Source of the DNA: Tritrichomonas foetus
Taxonomy: Eukaryota > Parabasalia > Tritrichomonadida > Tritrichomonadidae
Length of the DNA stretch: 64,000 nucleotides
NCBI GenBank assembly: GCA_001839685.1
Contig: MLAK01000686.1
Coordinates: 1 to 64,000 of the forward strand
Direction: 5' to 3'
The notes under the pieces were generated by a model. The model saw only the letters and a program-made list of their open reading frames with translations. It was not told the DNA's origin and did no database searches. Below, piece after piece: positions 48,218 to 58,774 of this stretch (positions within the stretch are counted from its first letter, which is position 1; each line of letters opens with the position of its first letter). Position numbers and translations under genes: made by a program.

Positions 48218-48720
48218 TGCAATTCTTAAAGGAATTCCAATTCAAATCACAGAAAAAGTCAGAGAATTGACAATTTTATTTAACAAATCAAAGAATACAG
48301 AATAAATTCTGAAGCACACTATGTAATTTCAATATAATCATTCAAATAAAAATAATCATGTTGACAACTTACTTGGTTATGACTATTTAATTTTAATTAT
48401 CATTCAGAAAAAATAATATGTTTTGTGAAGATAATAAAGTTACTTTTAATAGAAAACTCATAGAAAAAGTTATAAATCTTTGGAATAATTTTCCCGAATA
48501 ATCTGAATAATCCTCTCATTTCGAAAAAATTATCTTCCATTAAAATACATTTTCACATCACATGTTTAGTAACATCATACAAGCAGGACTAACTTCCATA
48601 TCAAAATTTGGAAATCCGAAAAATTGTTGAGCTTCTAAATAGATGAAAAAAAAAAAAAAAAAAAATCAAGCATATTTAAACCGACAAATTTTACTAACAA
48701 ACATCATAGTTATTTTTTGA
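48218..48720. other. Intergenic spacer with A20 tract
   Basis: Lies between two minus-strand genes. AT-rich, with a run of 20 A at 48646-48665 close to the stop of the HEAT-like gene. Confidence 0.65.
48646..48665. repeat. Poly(A) homopolymer, 20 nt
   Basis: Uninterrupted run of 20 A (poly(T) on the coding strand of the gene ending at 48721), 56 bp beyond that stop. Confidence 0.95.
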
Positions 48721-51700
48721 TCAATCAGAATTTAGATTTCGAGTGAATAAGGTTTTGATGAGCAAATCAACTGAGTTATCTTTTTGGTACATTTCAGATA
48801 TATTTTTATCTTTCATTTTCTCTGGTATTGTTGCTTTCATATCTTTCCACATATTTTTATAGACTTCTTCAGATTCTTCCATTTTCTCGTCTAAAAGTTT
48901 CAGCATGAAGAACACGTTGATTTTTTGTTCTGCATTTAAGAAGTTATCACTTACAGCAATCATACACATTTGCATGAATTGTGTATTCGCCAAAATTGTT
49001 TTCATAATTTCAATTGAAATACTCATATAATTCAATTTATTAATCACAGTATCAATTAATTTTTGGTTTAATTCGATTAGAGCAGCATCTGCACTGTTTG
49101 TATTGAATACTTTACATAGAATGTTCGGATCAAGTTTATAAAATTGATTAGCGATTATATTTGATGCAGTTGTCGCTTTTGTGAAGTATGATTTCAAATT
49201 ATTAACTTTTTCTATATTAATGTTTTGTGGATTACTCAATAAAAGGTATTCTTCATCAGGCATTGGAAATGAAGTGTCACATAATGATGGTGAAAACATA
49301 TCATAGTCAGAAAATAAAAGTGCACTAAAAACTGGCCTTAATTTTGCTGCAACATTTCGAAGTTCATACAGTGGCAAACTTGGGCAGCATGGAGAAACAA
49401 ACAAAGAAACAATTTCACGTGTGTAGGATGGAGGCGTATTACTGTCAAAAATGAATATCGAAATTGATGTGGTTGGATCATTATCAGCTTGCTCGAAAAG
49501 TAGTTTATGTGTATAAAGTGGATGTGAAGCCGAAAATGAGCCAAGTGGAACAATAGCCCTTTTGAACTCTTCAGTTTTCATTTCAAAGTGAAAAATAACA
49601 TGAAAAAGGAAACTGTCGAAATTTCGATTATTTTCAAAGAAGTTAATGACTTTTTCTCGAATTTCTGGCTTTTCAAGTGTGGATTGGAATTGTTCAATTC
49701 CAATTTTAGAAGGATAGTAATGATTTATTAACTCAATACCTTTCGGGAACAAAAATTGTTCATACTGTGAAAAATTTGCTTTCGGTGCCAAAAATCTGGA
49801 AAACAACGAAACAAATTCATAACTTAAATAAATGTTATTTTCATCTTTCATCATTTCAAGAATGTCATCTAGTTTATTTTCAAAGTTTTCTTTGTCTTTG
49901 AAAATATCGGCAAAAAGTGGAAATTCTGCAAATCTTTCAAGATCGATAGAAATAATTGCCTCTGCAACCATTCGAATTAGACCATGTTCTTCTTTAAATA
50001 TTTTAACAAGTGTGTAAGGCTGCGCATCATGAAAACCATATTTTTCTAGAATTCTATGAATAAGAGAAATTTGATCATCTGGTAATTCATCCCATTTCTT
50101 TTTAGTAGCCTTAATAAATGATGCTAAAATACAAAATGCAACCGTGCTTGGTTGATCGTTGTATGAAATCTTGATATTTTTTGTCCATGCATTAATTTGA
50201 ATTTGATAATTGAATTTAAGAGCATATGATAAAAATGCTACCGTAATTTTCGAATCATTAAGAGAAAGTGCATAGTTTTCAGCTTTTATAAAATCATCAT
50301 CAGATAACTTTCTAGATGAATTCCAAAGAAAACCATAAAAGAGAGATTTGCATGGTTGAATATTATTATAAGGCGAAAATGGCACTGCTTCAATTTTTTC
50401 TCTCTTTTCATCATTTTCATAATCAAGTTCATCATCTTCAAATTTTCCCTTTTCTCCTTCGACTGTTTCAGGAATGACACCCAAATTGAGAGAATCAGGA
50501 ATATCTTCAACCAGAAAAGTATTATCATATTCTTTCTGATTGAGTATTTCAAAAGTTTCTGGGAATCTTTTTACCACTTTTTGATGAAATTCATCAAGTG
50601 CATCAAAATTGTTGATTTTAATGTTACGTAAATTGCTTATAAATAAACAATCCGTTTCCTCAATTTGCCAATTATCAAATGGAATTTGATCTATGCAATT
50701 TTTCACATAATCACGCATATCTGGATCATTTTTAAATGCCAGGAAAGTGTTGTGTAGTGTTGTCATATCTCTATACATCAATAAAACTATTCGATTATAG
50801 TCAGAAGCAACATTAATATAATCTTTAACAATTGGTAATTCCGAATCATTTAAACATTCAATCGCAGTCAATGAAACTTGAACAGCATCATCAAATTGGA
50901 AAGTAGAAGTGAAGTATTTGGTTATTTCTTGTCGAAAATTCGAATCAGTAAATCTTTCCGAGATTCCACTAACGATACTACATGATGTAGTTGTAAAGGC
51001 AGTTGCAAATATTTTGGCAATTCGAACTATGTCAATTGCATGATTTGTTTGAATGTCAATAAATTTGACTGTAGCAGAAATTATTTTGAGACAAGAATTG
51101 ACTATTTGTCCAAAATGAGTATTCAAAAGGCTATCATTGATAACTGGGAGTAATTCATAAAGTGAAGACGCGACTTTTTTCCACTGTCGTGAAACCATTT
51201 TATAAATTGGGGAAACCATTTTCAATTCAAGCTTGAGGGCATCGATTGCTTTAAACGTGACATATAAAGCACGATTGAACAAAATTTCAGATAGAGCTTT
51301 GTTTTCAGGTGTTATGCATTTAATTAAATAATCGGCAGCCATTGAAAAAGAAGCGGCACGAATCAAATATGAATCTAATAGTTCAATAACGAAGAAAGGA
51401 TCACAATTATTAACTAAAGGTAAATAAAAGCTTGCACTTTCATACCAATTCAATTTGGTAATTGGAATTTCGATATTTAATTTTTCTATTAATACTTTTA
51501 TCTCCGGAATCAGTGATTGATGTGGCTTTTCAATAAAATTCAAAATAATGTTTGGTATTAATTCCTTAAATTGATCCAAAGGACATCTATTTCCAGTATT
51601 CATGAAAATTTTATTATTGTTATTTTCATCAACTTTGCTCAAATCATTTTCATTTTGTGATTGAATATTCCAGTCAATATTGCCTAAAAGATGTGTAATT

Positions 51701-52896
51701 GCTATCTGCTCAACAAAATAATGTGGAAGAGGATTCAGACATAAGGAAAGAAGGTTTTTTGCCGTATTGGGCATTTTTTGAAACATAATATTAAAGTCAG
51801 TGGCTAATAATTCAATTGCGGCCACATATAACAAAGGATCACGTTCAAATAAAACATTTTTTAAAAGTTTAATTAATCCTTTTGGAATTTCTTCAGTTAT
51901 TTTTATATAAATTTGGCATGCATAGATAATCGACACTAAAATCGGAGTAGACAATTCTAAATCGAATTTGAAAAATCTGCGAAGGATAGCAACTGGAACG
52001 AGTTTTTGCTCAGCTGCATTTGAGTATAAGTTAATTATCGCTGATTTTAGTGAAATTGTTTGAGTCTCACTCCATAAATTTCCAATTTCATTAAAAATTT
52101 CAATCCAGTTGGATTTTTCACTCGATAGCCGTTTCCTTTTCATCAGTAAAAATACAACTTCTATTGCACCCGATACGTCTGTGGCATTATCTGACTTAAA
52201 TGAAGAAATTAATCGATTTTTTAAAAGAGAAATTGGAATGTGCAAATAATTTGGAATTTCTGGAATTAACACTTTCAAAAATTGTAAGTCACTCCTTTCT
52301 AAAATCAAAGGAAGCATTGTTTCAGGACTTTTAATGAGGAATTCCATAACTGCTATTAAAATCTTATCGTTTGAACTTAATAGAAATTTAATAATTGAAA
52401 CAAACATTGAAACCGAAAATGAATTTGATAATAAGGCCCAATCACTTTTTGTTAAATGACGTAAATACTTTGGCTCACTATTCAAAAGTAATGTGTGACA
52501 TGTTTCAATGTGCGCCGAGCGTTGGCTTGGTTCCAAAAAATGGAGAGCAATAGCGTAATAATTAAGCATGAGGGATTGAGCAGTTGGCTGGAGTTCATCT
52601 GTTTTAACATCTTTGTAAGCTGTTATTAAATATGCTGGTGAAAACGCAGATAAAATTGTGCTTAAGCGAGTTAGAAAAGATTCGGCTTGAAATCGAAGGC
52701 TGACCGAATCACTGCATGCAAGAGGAAGAATCGTCTGTAATGTAAGCGGCAAAATATCGGGCTTGAAGCTGGGTTCTCCTGGAATGAAATAACTAATAAG
52801 AAGTGAGTTGTAAATTTCGATAATTTTGGCTTCAGCACGTCCATCCTCTAGTTGCGAAAGATTTTCAAGCGAGCGAATATTCCTTGCAAGAAACAT
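48721..52896 (-). CDS. HEAT/ARM-like solenoid protein, unknown function
   Basis: 1391 residues, ATG at 52894-52896, TGA stop. The sequence is almost wholly alpha-helical, with repeated amphipathic helix pairs (for example ADSVSLRFQAESFLTRLSTI, SCLKIISATVKFIDIQ), as in HEAT-repeat scaffolds. An acidic loop near residue ~830 (EGEKGKFEDDELDYENDEKR) is probably disordered. There are no signal peptide, transmembrane helix or catalytic motifs. Proteins of this kind act as scaffolds in nuclear transport, vesicle traffic or ciliary function; I cannot place it in a named family. The N-terminus looks intact, beginning directly with a helix. Confidence 0.75.
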   Translation of the reverse strand: MFLARNIRSLENLSQLEDGRAEAKIIEIYNSLLISYFIPGEPSFKPDILPLTLQTILPLACSDSVSLRFQAESFLTRLSTILSAFSPAYLITAYKDVKTDELQPTAQSLMLNYYAIALHFLEPSQRSAHIETCHTLLLNSEPKYLRHLTKSDWALLSNSFSVSMFVSIIKFLLSSNDKILIAVMEFLIKSPETMLPLILERSDLQFLKVLIPEIPNYLHIPISLLKNRLISSFKSDNATDVSGAIEVVFLLMKRKRLSSEKSNWIEIFNEIGNLWSETQTISLKSAIINLYSNAAEQKLVPVAILRRFFKFDLELSTPILVSIIYACQIYIKITEEIPKGLIKLLKNVLFERDPLLYVAAIELLATDFNIMFQKMPNTAKNLLSLCLNPLPHYFVEQIAITHLLGNIDWNIQSQNENDLSKVDENNNNKIFMNTGNRCPLDQFKELIPNIILNFIEKPHQSLIPEIKVLIEKLNIEIPITKLNWYESASFYLPLVNNCDPFFVIELLDSYLIRAASFSMAADYLIKCITPENKALSEILFNRALYVTFKAIDALKLELKMVSPIYKMVSRQWKKVASSLYELLPVINDSLLNTHFGQIVNSCLKIISATVKFIDIQTNHAIDIVRIAKIFATAFTTTSCSIVSGISERFTDSNFRQEITKYFTSTFQFDDAVQVSLTAIECLNDSELPIVKDYINVASDYNRIVLLMYRDMTTLHNTFLAFKNDPDMRDYVKNCIDQIPFDNWQIEETDCLFISNLRNIKINNFDALDEFHQKVVKRFPETFEILNQKEYDNTFLVEDIPDSLNLGVIPETVEGEKGKFEDDELDYENDEKREKIEAVPFSPYNNIQPCKSLFYGFLWNSSRKLSDDDFIKAENYALSLNDSKITVAFLSYALKFNYQIQINAWTKNIKISYNDQPSTVAFCILASFIKATKKKWDELPDDQISLIHRILEKYGFHDAQPYTLVKIFKEEHGLIRMVAEAIISIDLERFAEFPLFADIFKDKENFENKLDDILEMMKDENNIYLSYEFVSLFSRFLAPKANFSQYEQFLFPKGIELINHYYPSKIGIEQFQSTLEKPEIREKVINFFENNRNFDSFLFHVIFHFEMKTEEFKRAIVPLGSFSASHPLYTHKLLFEQADNDPTTSISIFIFDSNTPPSYTREIVSLFVSPCCPSLPLYELRNVAAKLRPVFSALLFSDYDMFSPSLCDTSFPMPDEEYLLLSNPQNINIEKVNNLKSYFTKATTASNIIANQFYKLDPNILCKVFNTNSADAALIELNQKLIDTVINKLNYMSISIEIMKTILANTQFMQMCMIAVSDNFLNAEQKINVFFMLKLLDEKMEESEEVYKNMWKDMKATIPEKMKDKNISEMYQKDNSVDLLIKTLFTRNLNSD

Positions 52897-55181
52897 TGGG
52901 AATAAAATACAAAAATCGATTCAAAGAGGGATAAAATTCCGATCGATTGTTAACTTTTTTAGAATTTATTCAATCGACATATCAACTTTTTACATGCTTT
53001 TGATATAAATCATCCCTCAGTCATTTTGTATAGATATCTAGTCATCTAGCAATTTCTAGTTATTGGATTTTTGAAATAAAATTATACGAGCAAATATGTT
53101 TTGAAATTGAACGAAGATATCTTTCCCAATGAATTCACTGTGAAAATTGATTTATACCTGTAAATTTGTAATAAAATCGGAAATGAAACAATATTGAAGT
53201 CTTAATAGATTGAATTAATATCGCAAAAAATTTGATGAAATATTCTTGCCAGACAGTGATTCACCAAATAAAAATATATAGAACTGTCACTATTATCCAT
53301 AAATTAATTGCAGTATCAAATATTGGAAAATATCATTAGACAATAAAAATTGATTATAAATATTAGGATCTAAGTGAAAACTAACTGTCCAGTACTTTTA
53401 AGAGAACAATATATACATTATCAAATCATTGACTTATCAATTATTCCCCAAATTGTTAATTTTTATTTTTTTTCAAATTCCAAAATATGCACATTTATTC
53501 CAAAAACGAAATCAAGTATAGAAATTCCGACTATATAAATGAAATATAAATATAAAATACGACAAGAATATGAATAAAATGAAATATTTATAAAAATGGC
53601 GATATTCGCATATAATAGGTTAAATTATCAATTTTTAGAAGTTTTATTACGATTATAATAAATTAATAGACATATTTTCATCATAATAACCAGTAATTGT
53701 TTGAACATGATATTTTTAAATCTTGAAAGTTTTCCTTCAATGATGGTTCAATCTATTAATAATACGTTTATATAATAATAGACATTGTTAAATTCGTAAA
53801 ATCATCATTTTTTTCGTTCTTTTTTTCATACAATAATTGAACTTTTCTAACCCATATGTATTTTTTATTGATATATTTGATATGACAAATATAAGGGAAA
53901 TGAAAAAAGTTCATAAAATCATTTCACCATCAGGAAATGAGTAAAAAATAATATTCTATTATTGAATACATAAAATTTCATTCAATTTGAGTTTATCTAC
54001 TCAAAAACAATTTGAGGAATAAAACCAGTCATATTATTTTGAAAGCAAGATTTAAAGTTATTTTTTCATCTGAGATTAACTGTATCACATTGAGTTATCA
54101 AATAGAATGCTTTCTTGTTTTAGTTAATGTCTACTATGATGATTTTATTCATTGTCAAGAATTGTATGAGAATAAAGGGAAATTCTGATCATCAAATAAA
54201 ATATTTTTATTTTGAATATATTTTCTTTCTTTTTTGAGAATATTTTCTTTTCGTTTTGAATGGATTTTTTCTTATTCAATCTTTGAAATGATTGTGTTAA
54301 ATAATAATAAATAATTTTTTTTCAATGAATCTAATTAATTTTATGACCAATCATTCTTCTTATTTTATTTGCTGAATTCGTGGCATCATATAAGGTAATG
54401 GGAAAATGAATTTCTCGTGGCGAATAATCTTTAGATCTATTTTCAATGAAATAGAATTGAAATAAAATACAAAATTTGTATGACAGAAGGATTCTCAATT
54501 CAAATATTTTTTCTATGATAGATTTTTCTGGAAATTGAAAAAATTATTCGATTAATTGAAATGAAAAATTCTTGGAAAATAATTTTTATAGAAACCCAAA
54601 ATATTTTATTTGAGAATTGAAGCCATTTTTCTTTTTTTATTAGAACTATTATTTTCTAATATATTGAATTTATGTTTTTCAGGACAATAACACTCTGAGA
54701 ATTATTTTTCTAAAGTACCCTTCTTTGATAATAGATAAAACTTTCGTCTCCCAAAAATCATTTTCAAATTACCACATATGCTTTTGTAACAAGTCAGAAC
54801 TGCCGTGAAAAACCCAATGATATCACTATGAAATAAATTCCAATATTTTTTTACTCATCGGAAATTTCAATGTAAAAAAAACTATTATCAATTTATGTAA
54901 CTTTATTTCATAATTCAATATCATTCAAAAACTCACTTTTTGTATAATCACTTAAATATTTCTGTTGTTTATGAACTAATTTATGAAAAATTTATGTAAA
55001 TTCCTCAGAATATTGATAAATGGTTTTCATGACTATTGAAATCATTCATCAAAGTCATTCAAAAGTCTTCATTCCTTCATAAAGTCACCTTTTTAGATTT
55101 TTTATTTTTTTTTTTATTTTTTGTTCAATCGCTCAATTTCTTAGAAAAAGTTTAGAAACATAGCATACATTCTCAACTTTC
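52897..55181. other. 2.3-kb divergent gene-free region
   Basis: The longest gap in the window, between the HEAT-like gene (-) and the USP-like gene (+). Very AT-rich with frequent homopolymer-like T and A stretches. I found no ORF with protein-like composition, no tRNA-like arms and no clear inverted or tandem repeat. Confidence 0.55.
55173..55181 (+). promoter_or_regulatory. Possible initiator of the USP-like gene
   Basis: TCAACTTTC immediately precedes the ATG at 55182. It is a looser match to the TCA+1 pattern. Confidence 0.35.
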
Positions 55182-57026
55182 ATGAAGGTCAAGGATAATC
55201 TCCTAAAAACTCTTGTTCCACTCATCCCCCAATTAACTGGCGACAAACGCCGGCCAGCAAACAGAAATATCTCTCTCATAGACTCGACCTGGTTTTCGAA
55301 ATTTGCATCTTGGATCAATGGAAATGGAGATTCTCCAGGACCAATCGACAATCAATCGCTTTACAATAAAATTCTATTTTATTCAGCCTCCCAAAATCCA
55401 CAAAATGTTCAAAATAATGTCATCATGAATGCCACGAACAAAAATAGCTCATATGGTCCGAACAATCCGTCCATTGATGTTGATACAGCTAAATCTGATA
55501 GTATCGTTTCTCCTTCATCCAGTAAAGGCAGCATTAAGTCAAATGTCAAGTTATCATATGGAAATAATCAAAATATGAATCAAATTGATAATTCTTCTGC
55601 CACAGGTGAAGTCCAAGAGAATACTGATTTTGAATTGCTTGAAACAAATGTATTCAATGCTCTCGTGACAGTCTTTGGTGGCGGTCCAGCCATATCGAGA
55701 CCATATATGATGCATCCAGTCACCAAAGAGGCAAATGTAATTTTAACACCTATTAAACTAAACGTTGATGTTGATGGAAACTTAGTCACTCGTACTGCTG
55801 ATCCCAAATGGACGGTATTTGATTTCATTGTTTCGATTGCAGAAAAATTGAAGACAGATCCACAGCACCTTCGTGTACGAGTTGATAAAAACTTCATCGA
55901 TAATCAATGTACACTTGAACAGGTAAAGGTCAATTATGGTGTTAATTTGACCATAGACATATCACTCCAAGCACAATCAGTGAATCCTGTGAAATTTTCA
56001 CAAGCTGGCTCAATGAGTGGCAGACTGAATAACCCATTTGGTAGTTCACCTGATAGAGGCTCAGCTCGATCAGCAACTTCAATGCCATCACGTGCATTTA
56101 ATTGTGCCGCAAACGTAATATTTAATTCTTTCATTTTCGTTTTGGTTCAACAGCCGCAAATTAGGCAATATTTCTTAACTCTCGATTCGAACACATTAAA
56201 TCATTCTGATAATGACAGCACCACAAGTAGTGCACAAACAACCGATAAAAATGCGGCAGGAAGTTGTTCTAGTTATTCGAAATTCATTGAGGCGTTTATT
56301 GAATATTTTGGTGAGACTGAAAAATATCCAGGAATTATGGTTCGAAGTGATGCTGTTGCCAATAGCTTCTTCGCACCGAAGCCAGAATTGGCATCAACAA
56401 GACTTTTTAACCTTGCAGTAACAGTTGATGTGATCATTAAGACACTTTTTGATGGATTAGGAAAGCCGAACGATATTCAAACGAACTTGCTCATAAATAT
56501 TCGTAGGGATATAAAATGTTCGAAATGTGGAAAGATTACATCATTCGATGATTCAATTGGATGCTTCAATATAAAAGTTCATTCGAAGATTTTTGGTAAA
56601 AGAAATTTGCATGAATGTATCTCACAGATATTTGAACCACATAAACTCAAAGAACAAAAGTGCTCAAAATGCAAAGATAAAGGAACAATCAAAGAAACAA
56701 TTAAAATCAAGAATTTACCAAATATTTTAATTTTGGTCTTACCAAGGTTAAATTCTGGCCATAAACAAAAATGTCCAGATGTTGAATACTCAAAAACTCT
56801 CCAAATGGGAAAACTATCAGGTAATAATTCTGACACATATGAATTGGCCGCCGTTGTATCGCACACTGGTAACACTTTTTCACAAAAACCAAAAATATTT
56901 ATGAGGGATAGTGAAAATAGAGAAAAGTGGCTCTTTTATGGTGATACCAGAATCCTTCGTGCGAATGAAAAAGCGGCAATTCTTCCAAGCACAGCTGTAA
57001 TTTTGTTATATCATAGAATTCGTTGA
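55182..57026 (+). CDS. USP-fold protein predicted catalytically inactive (pseudo-deubiquitinase)
   Basis: 614 residues, ATG at 55182, TGA at 57024. The N-terminal ~80 residues are DUSP-like (WFSKFASWINGNGDSPGPID). A ubiquitin-like segment lies near 195-265. The USP fold spans ~300-614 and includes the zinc-ribbon pairs CSKC (~446) and CSKC (~494), then IKNLPNILILVLPRL. All three catalytic positions are substituted. The Cys-box Gly-Asn-Thr-Cys-Tyr-Met-Asn-Ser aligns to AANVIFNS, so Cys becomes Val312. The Gly-His-Tyr of the His-box aligns to QKP in HTGNTFSQKPKIFMR (ungapped), so His becomes Lys569. The Asp of Trp-x-x-Phe-Asp-Asp aligns to Gly587 in WLFYGD. It probably binds ubiquitin or a partner without cleaving. 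The frame is intact, so this is not decay. A Mutator-like MITE lies 509 bp downstream. Confidence 0.82.
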   Translation: MKVKDNLLKTLVPLIPQLTGDKRRPANRNISLIDSTWFSKFASWINGNGDSPGPIDNQSLYNKILFYSASQNPQNVQNNVIMNATNKNSSYGPNNPSIDVDTAKSDSIVSPSSSKGSIKSNVKLSYGNNQNMNQIDNSSATGEVQENTDFELLETNVFNALVTVFGGGPAISRPYMMHPVTKEANVILTPIKLNVDVDGNLVTRTADPKWTVFDFIVSIAEKLKTDPQHLRVRVDKNFIDNQCTLEQVKVNYGVNLTIDISLQAQSVNPVKFSQAGSMSGRLNNPFGSSPDRGSARSATSMPSRAFNCAANVIFNSFIFVLVQQPQIRQYFLTLDSNTLNHSDNDSTTSSAQTTDKNAAGSCSSYSKFIEAFIEYFGETEKYPGIMVRSDAVANSFFAPKPELASTRLFNLAVTVDVIIKTLFDGLGKPNDIQTNLLINIRRDIKCSKCGKITSFDDSIGCFNIKVHSKIFGKRNLHECISQIFEPHKLKEQKCSKCKDKGTIKETIKIKNLPNILILVLPRLNSGHKQKCPDVEYSKTLQMGKLSGNNSDTYELAAVVSHTGNTFSQKPKIFMRDSENREKWLFYGDTRILRANEKAAILPSTAVILLYHRIR

Positions 57027-57535
57027 AAAATGTAATTATTTCGTTTAGTAAATATAGATGATGTGAAAGACAAATTGAAATTATTTGCTTGATTTTTCTC
57101 CTCAATAAAATAGGTCAAATATAAGGTGAAATAGGCCAAAGACATATTTATGGAAATACTTTATTCCTGCATTATTCTTGGTTATAACTTATAAGTTACA
57201 TCTAATAGTAAAATATGAGATTAACTTCAAGCGCTCTATTTTTCAAAAAAGTGAATATAATGAATTCCATATCACGAAAAAATAAATTTATTGATTAATT
57301 GTAGTGAAATCAATGAATTATCACTAATCAAGAATTAACAGATCTCTTTACTTTCGTTTTTTCTGCTTGATGAGATAAACCCAAATTTTGAGCGAATTTT
57401 GCATTAAATTATTGAGTTGTTGATAAAACTAACAGCTTATATCGACATATTTTATCATCCTGTTCTCAAAGTAGGGTATATAAAAAATCACCGATGATAG
57501 TCCATATTGAAAAACGGTGAATTTTTCCATATCAC

Positions 57536-57835
57536 GGCAGGATTTTTTTTCCTATGAGTTTTGTTTTTTGACACTAAAAATGGGTAAATGTGATGTGACT
57601 TTGCGGGCCCCTTCGACTCATTCGGCCATTGGAAGAGGTGCTGCCACGTGACCACAGCTTCGGATCGCTTCGCTCCCTCCGCTGTGTTCACGTGGCGCAC
57701 CTCCTCCATGTCGAAGTGACCCAAAGAACCAGCAAAGTTCACATCACATTTACCCATTAGGTTTTTTCCACTTTTGACCTTTATTTGACCTTTCACTTCA
57801 CATTTACAAAACTCATAGGAAAATAAATCTCTGCC
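57536..57835. mobile_element. Mutator-like MITE, 300 bp, with 9-bp target-site duplication
   Basis: Perfect 9-bp direct repeats CCATATCAC (57527-57535 and 57836-57844) flank an element whose two ends both begin GGCAG and share TTTTCCTATGAGTTTTGT (57547-57564 and, inverted, 57806-57823). Subterminal inverted repeats of 20 bp (57579-57598 and 57739-57758, AATGGGTAAATGTGATGTGA) match perfectly. The core is an imperfect palindrome with CCACGTG in both arms (57630-57657 and 57682-57709). G+C is 74 of 120 bases at 57601-57720, far above the window. A 9-bp duplication with long TIRs is the hallmark of Mutator (MULE) transposition. It is non-autonomous, with no transposase. MULEs are known in Trichomonas vaginalis. 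Confidence 0.88.
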
Positions 57836-58225
57836 CCATATCACTTTTTTATGATCAGTTCACAGCTTTTCTTCAGTAGTTCTGCTTCATATGAATTATT
57901 TTTCAACCTGATCTTCATAAGTTAAATCATATCCATGAAAAAATTAGAATGAATCATTATTATGTGTCATTATTATATTTCGATGATGTGATCTGATCCA
58001 TCCAATACAAAATTCATTCAAACCCATTCCGCATAAAAAAGCTTTTTCAAAGTCCTGATCATGTCCATTGTCAATTTTACTTTGAGCCCATTTTATATGA
58101 TTATGATGGATAAATGCATTTTTTAGAGAGAGAAATGAAAGACAAATAATTACGCATTTCAATAATTATAGAAAAGTGCATAAAATTCATCGAATTTTCA
58201 GAAAAATGAAATAATGATCGCGATT

Positions 58226-58235
58226 TCACTTCATT
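58226..58235 (+). promoter_or_regulatory. Initiator-like TCACTTCATT
   Basis: TCACTTCATT with presumed +1 A at 58228, 15 nt before the ATG at 58243. It is the best match in the window to the extended trichomonad initiator. Confidence 0.55.
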
Positions 58236-58242
58236 GTTTTCA

Positions 58243-58665
58243 ATGGGCTCAGTTTCATTACCCAAACCAGTTTGGTTCGTTATCCATATCTACACAGCAG
58301 CAAGCCTTTTCCTTGACTTCGTTACAGACTGCTATTTCCTTTCAAAGACAGATGCTCATTGGAAAATTTATTCTTGTATCGATCCAAAATATGTTAGTTT
58401 CAACCTTGGATTTTACTTGAATATCAGCATCCTTTCCTGGCTCCTCATGTCCCTCCTCCTTGCTGTCGTCGAAATCTTGCTCATGTTAGACCTCAAATTT
58501 GTTGAAAAGCTCCGAAGTGGATTCTTAAGACCAGCTCTTTATCTTTTAATGGGTATCGCTCACCTTGGTGTTTGCGGTGATCTCGGAATTGCAGCTGGTT
58601 CACTTACAATCATTGCTGGTGCCTTCTGGCTCGGCTTAGAACTCTTCCTCACCTTCGCCAAATAA
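58243..58665 (+). CDS. Four-helix membrane protein, COPI-associated-protein-like
   Basis: 140 residues. The frame extends to a TTG at 58234, but the first ATG is at 58243, 15 nt after a strong initiator, so that start is chosen. The stop overlaps TAAA. Four hydrophobic segments: ~8-28 (VWFVIHIYTAASLFLDF), ~57-82 (SILSWLLMSLLLAVVEILLM), and two Gly-rich helices in ~98-137 (LYLLMGIAHLGVCGDLGIAA, then GSLTIIAGAFWLGLELFLTF). The layout 'Arg-Pro-x-Leu-Tyr then G-rich helix pair' resembles the COPI-associated family of Golgi/ER membrane proteins. G+C is high (28 of 60 at 58441-58500), suggesting strong expression. The family call is tentative; the membrane topology is clear. Confidence 0.65.
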   Translation: MGSVSLPKPVWFVIHIYTAASLFLDFVTDCYFLSKTDAHWKIYSCIDPKYVSFNLGFYLNISILSWLLMSLLLAVVEILLMLDLKFVEKLRSGFLRPALYLLMGIAHLGVCGDLGIAAGSLTIIAGAFWLGLELFLTFAK

Positions 58666-58774
58666 ATGATTTCATGATTATTAATTATATCTCATTAAGA
58701 CTTAATTTTTTTCATTTCACACATTATATGACCATATATGAATAGAATATATTTCAGATCGAATATTCAATCTT

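Larger units (their letters stand above)
57027..58242. other. Intergenic with GC-rich foldback element
   Basis: AT-rich flanks around the 300-bp inverted-repeat element at 57536-57835. Minus-strand ORFs at 57488-57844 and 57944-58162 are by-products; the first runs through the palindrome. Confidence 0.7.

Noticed and set aside
57488..57844. 118-codon minus-strand ORF
   Set aside because: It spans the Mutator-like palindrome. The frame is open because of the GC-rich inverted repeat, and the product has no protein-like pattern.
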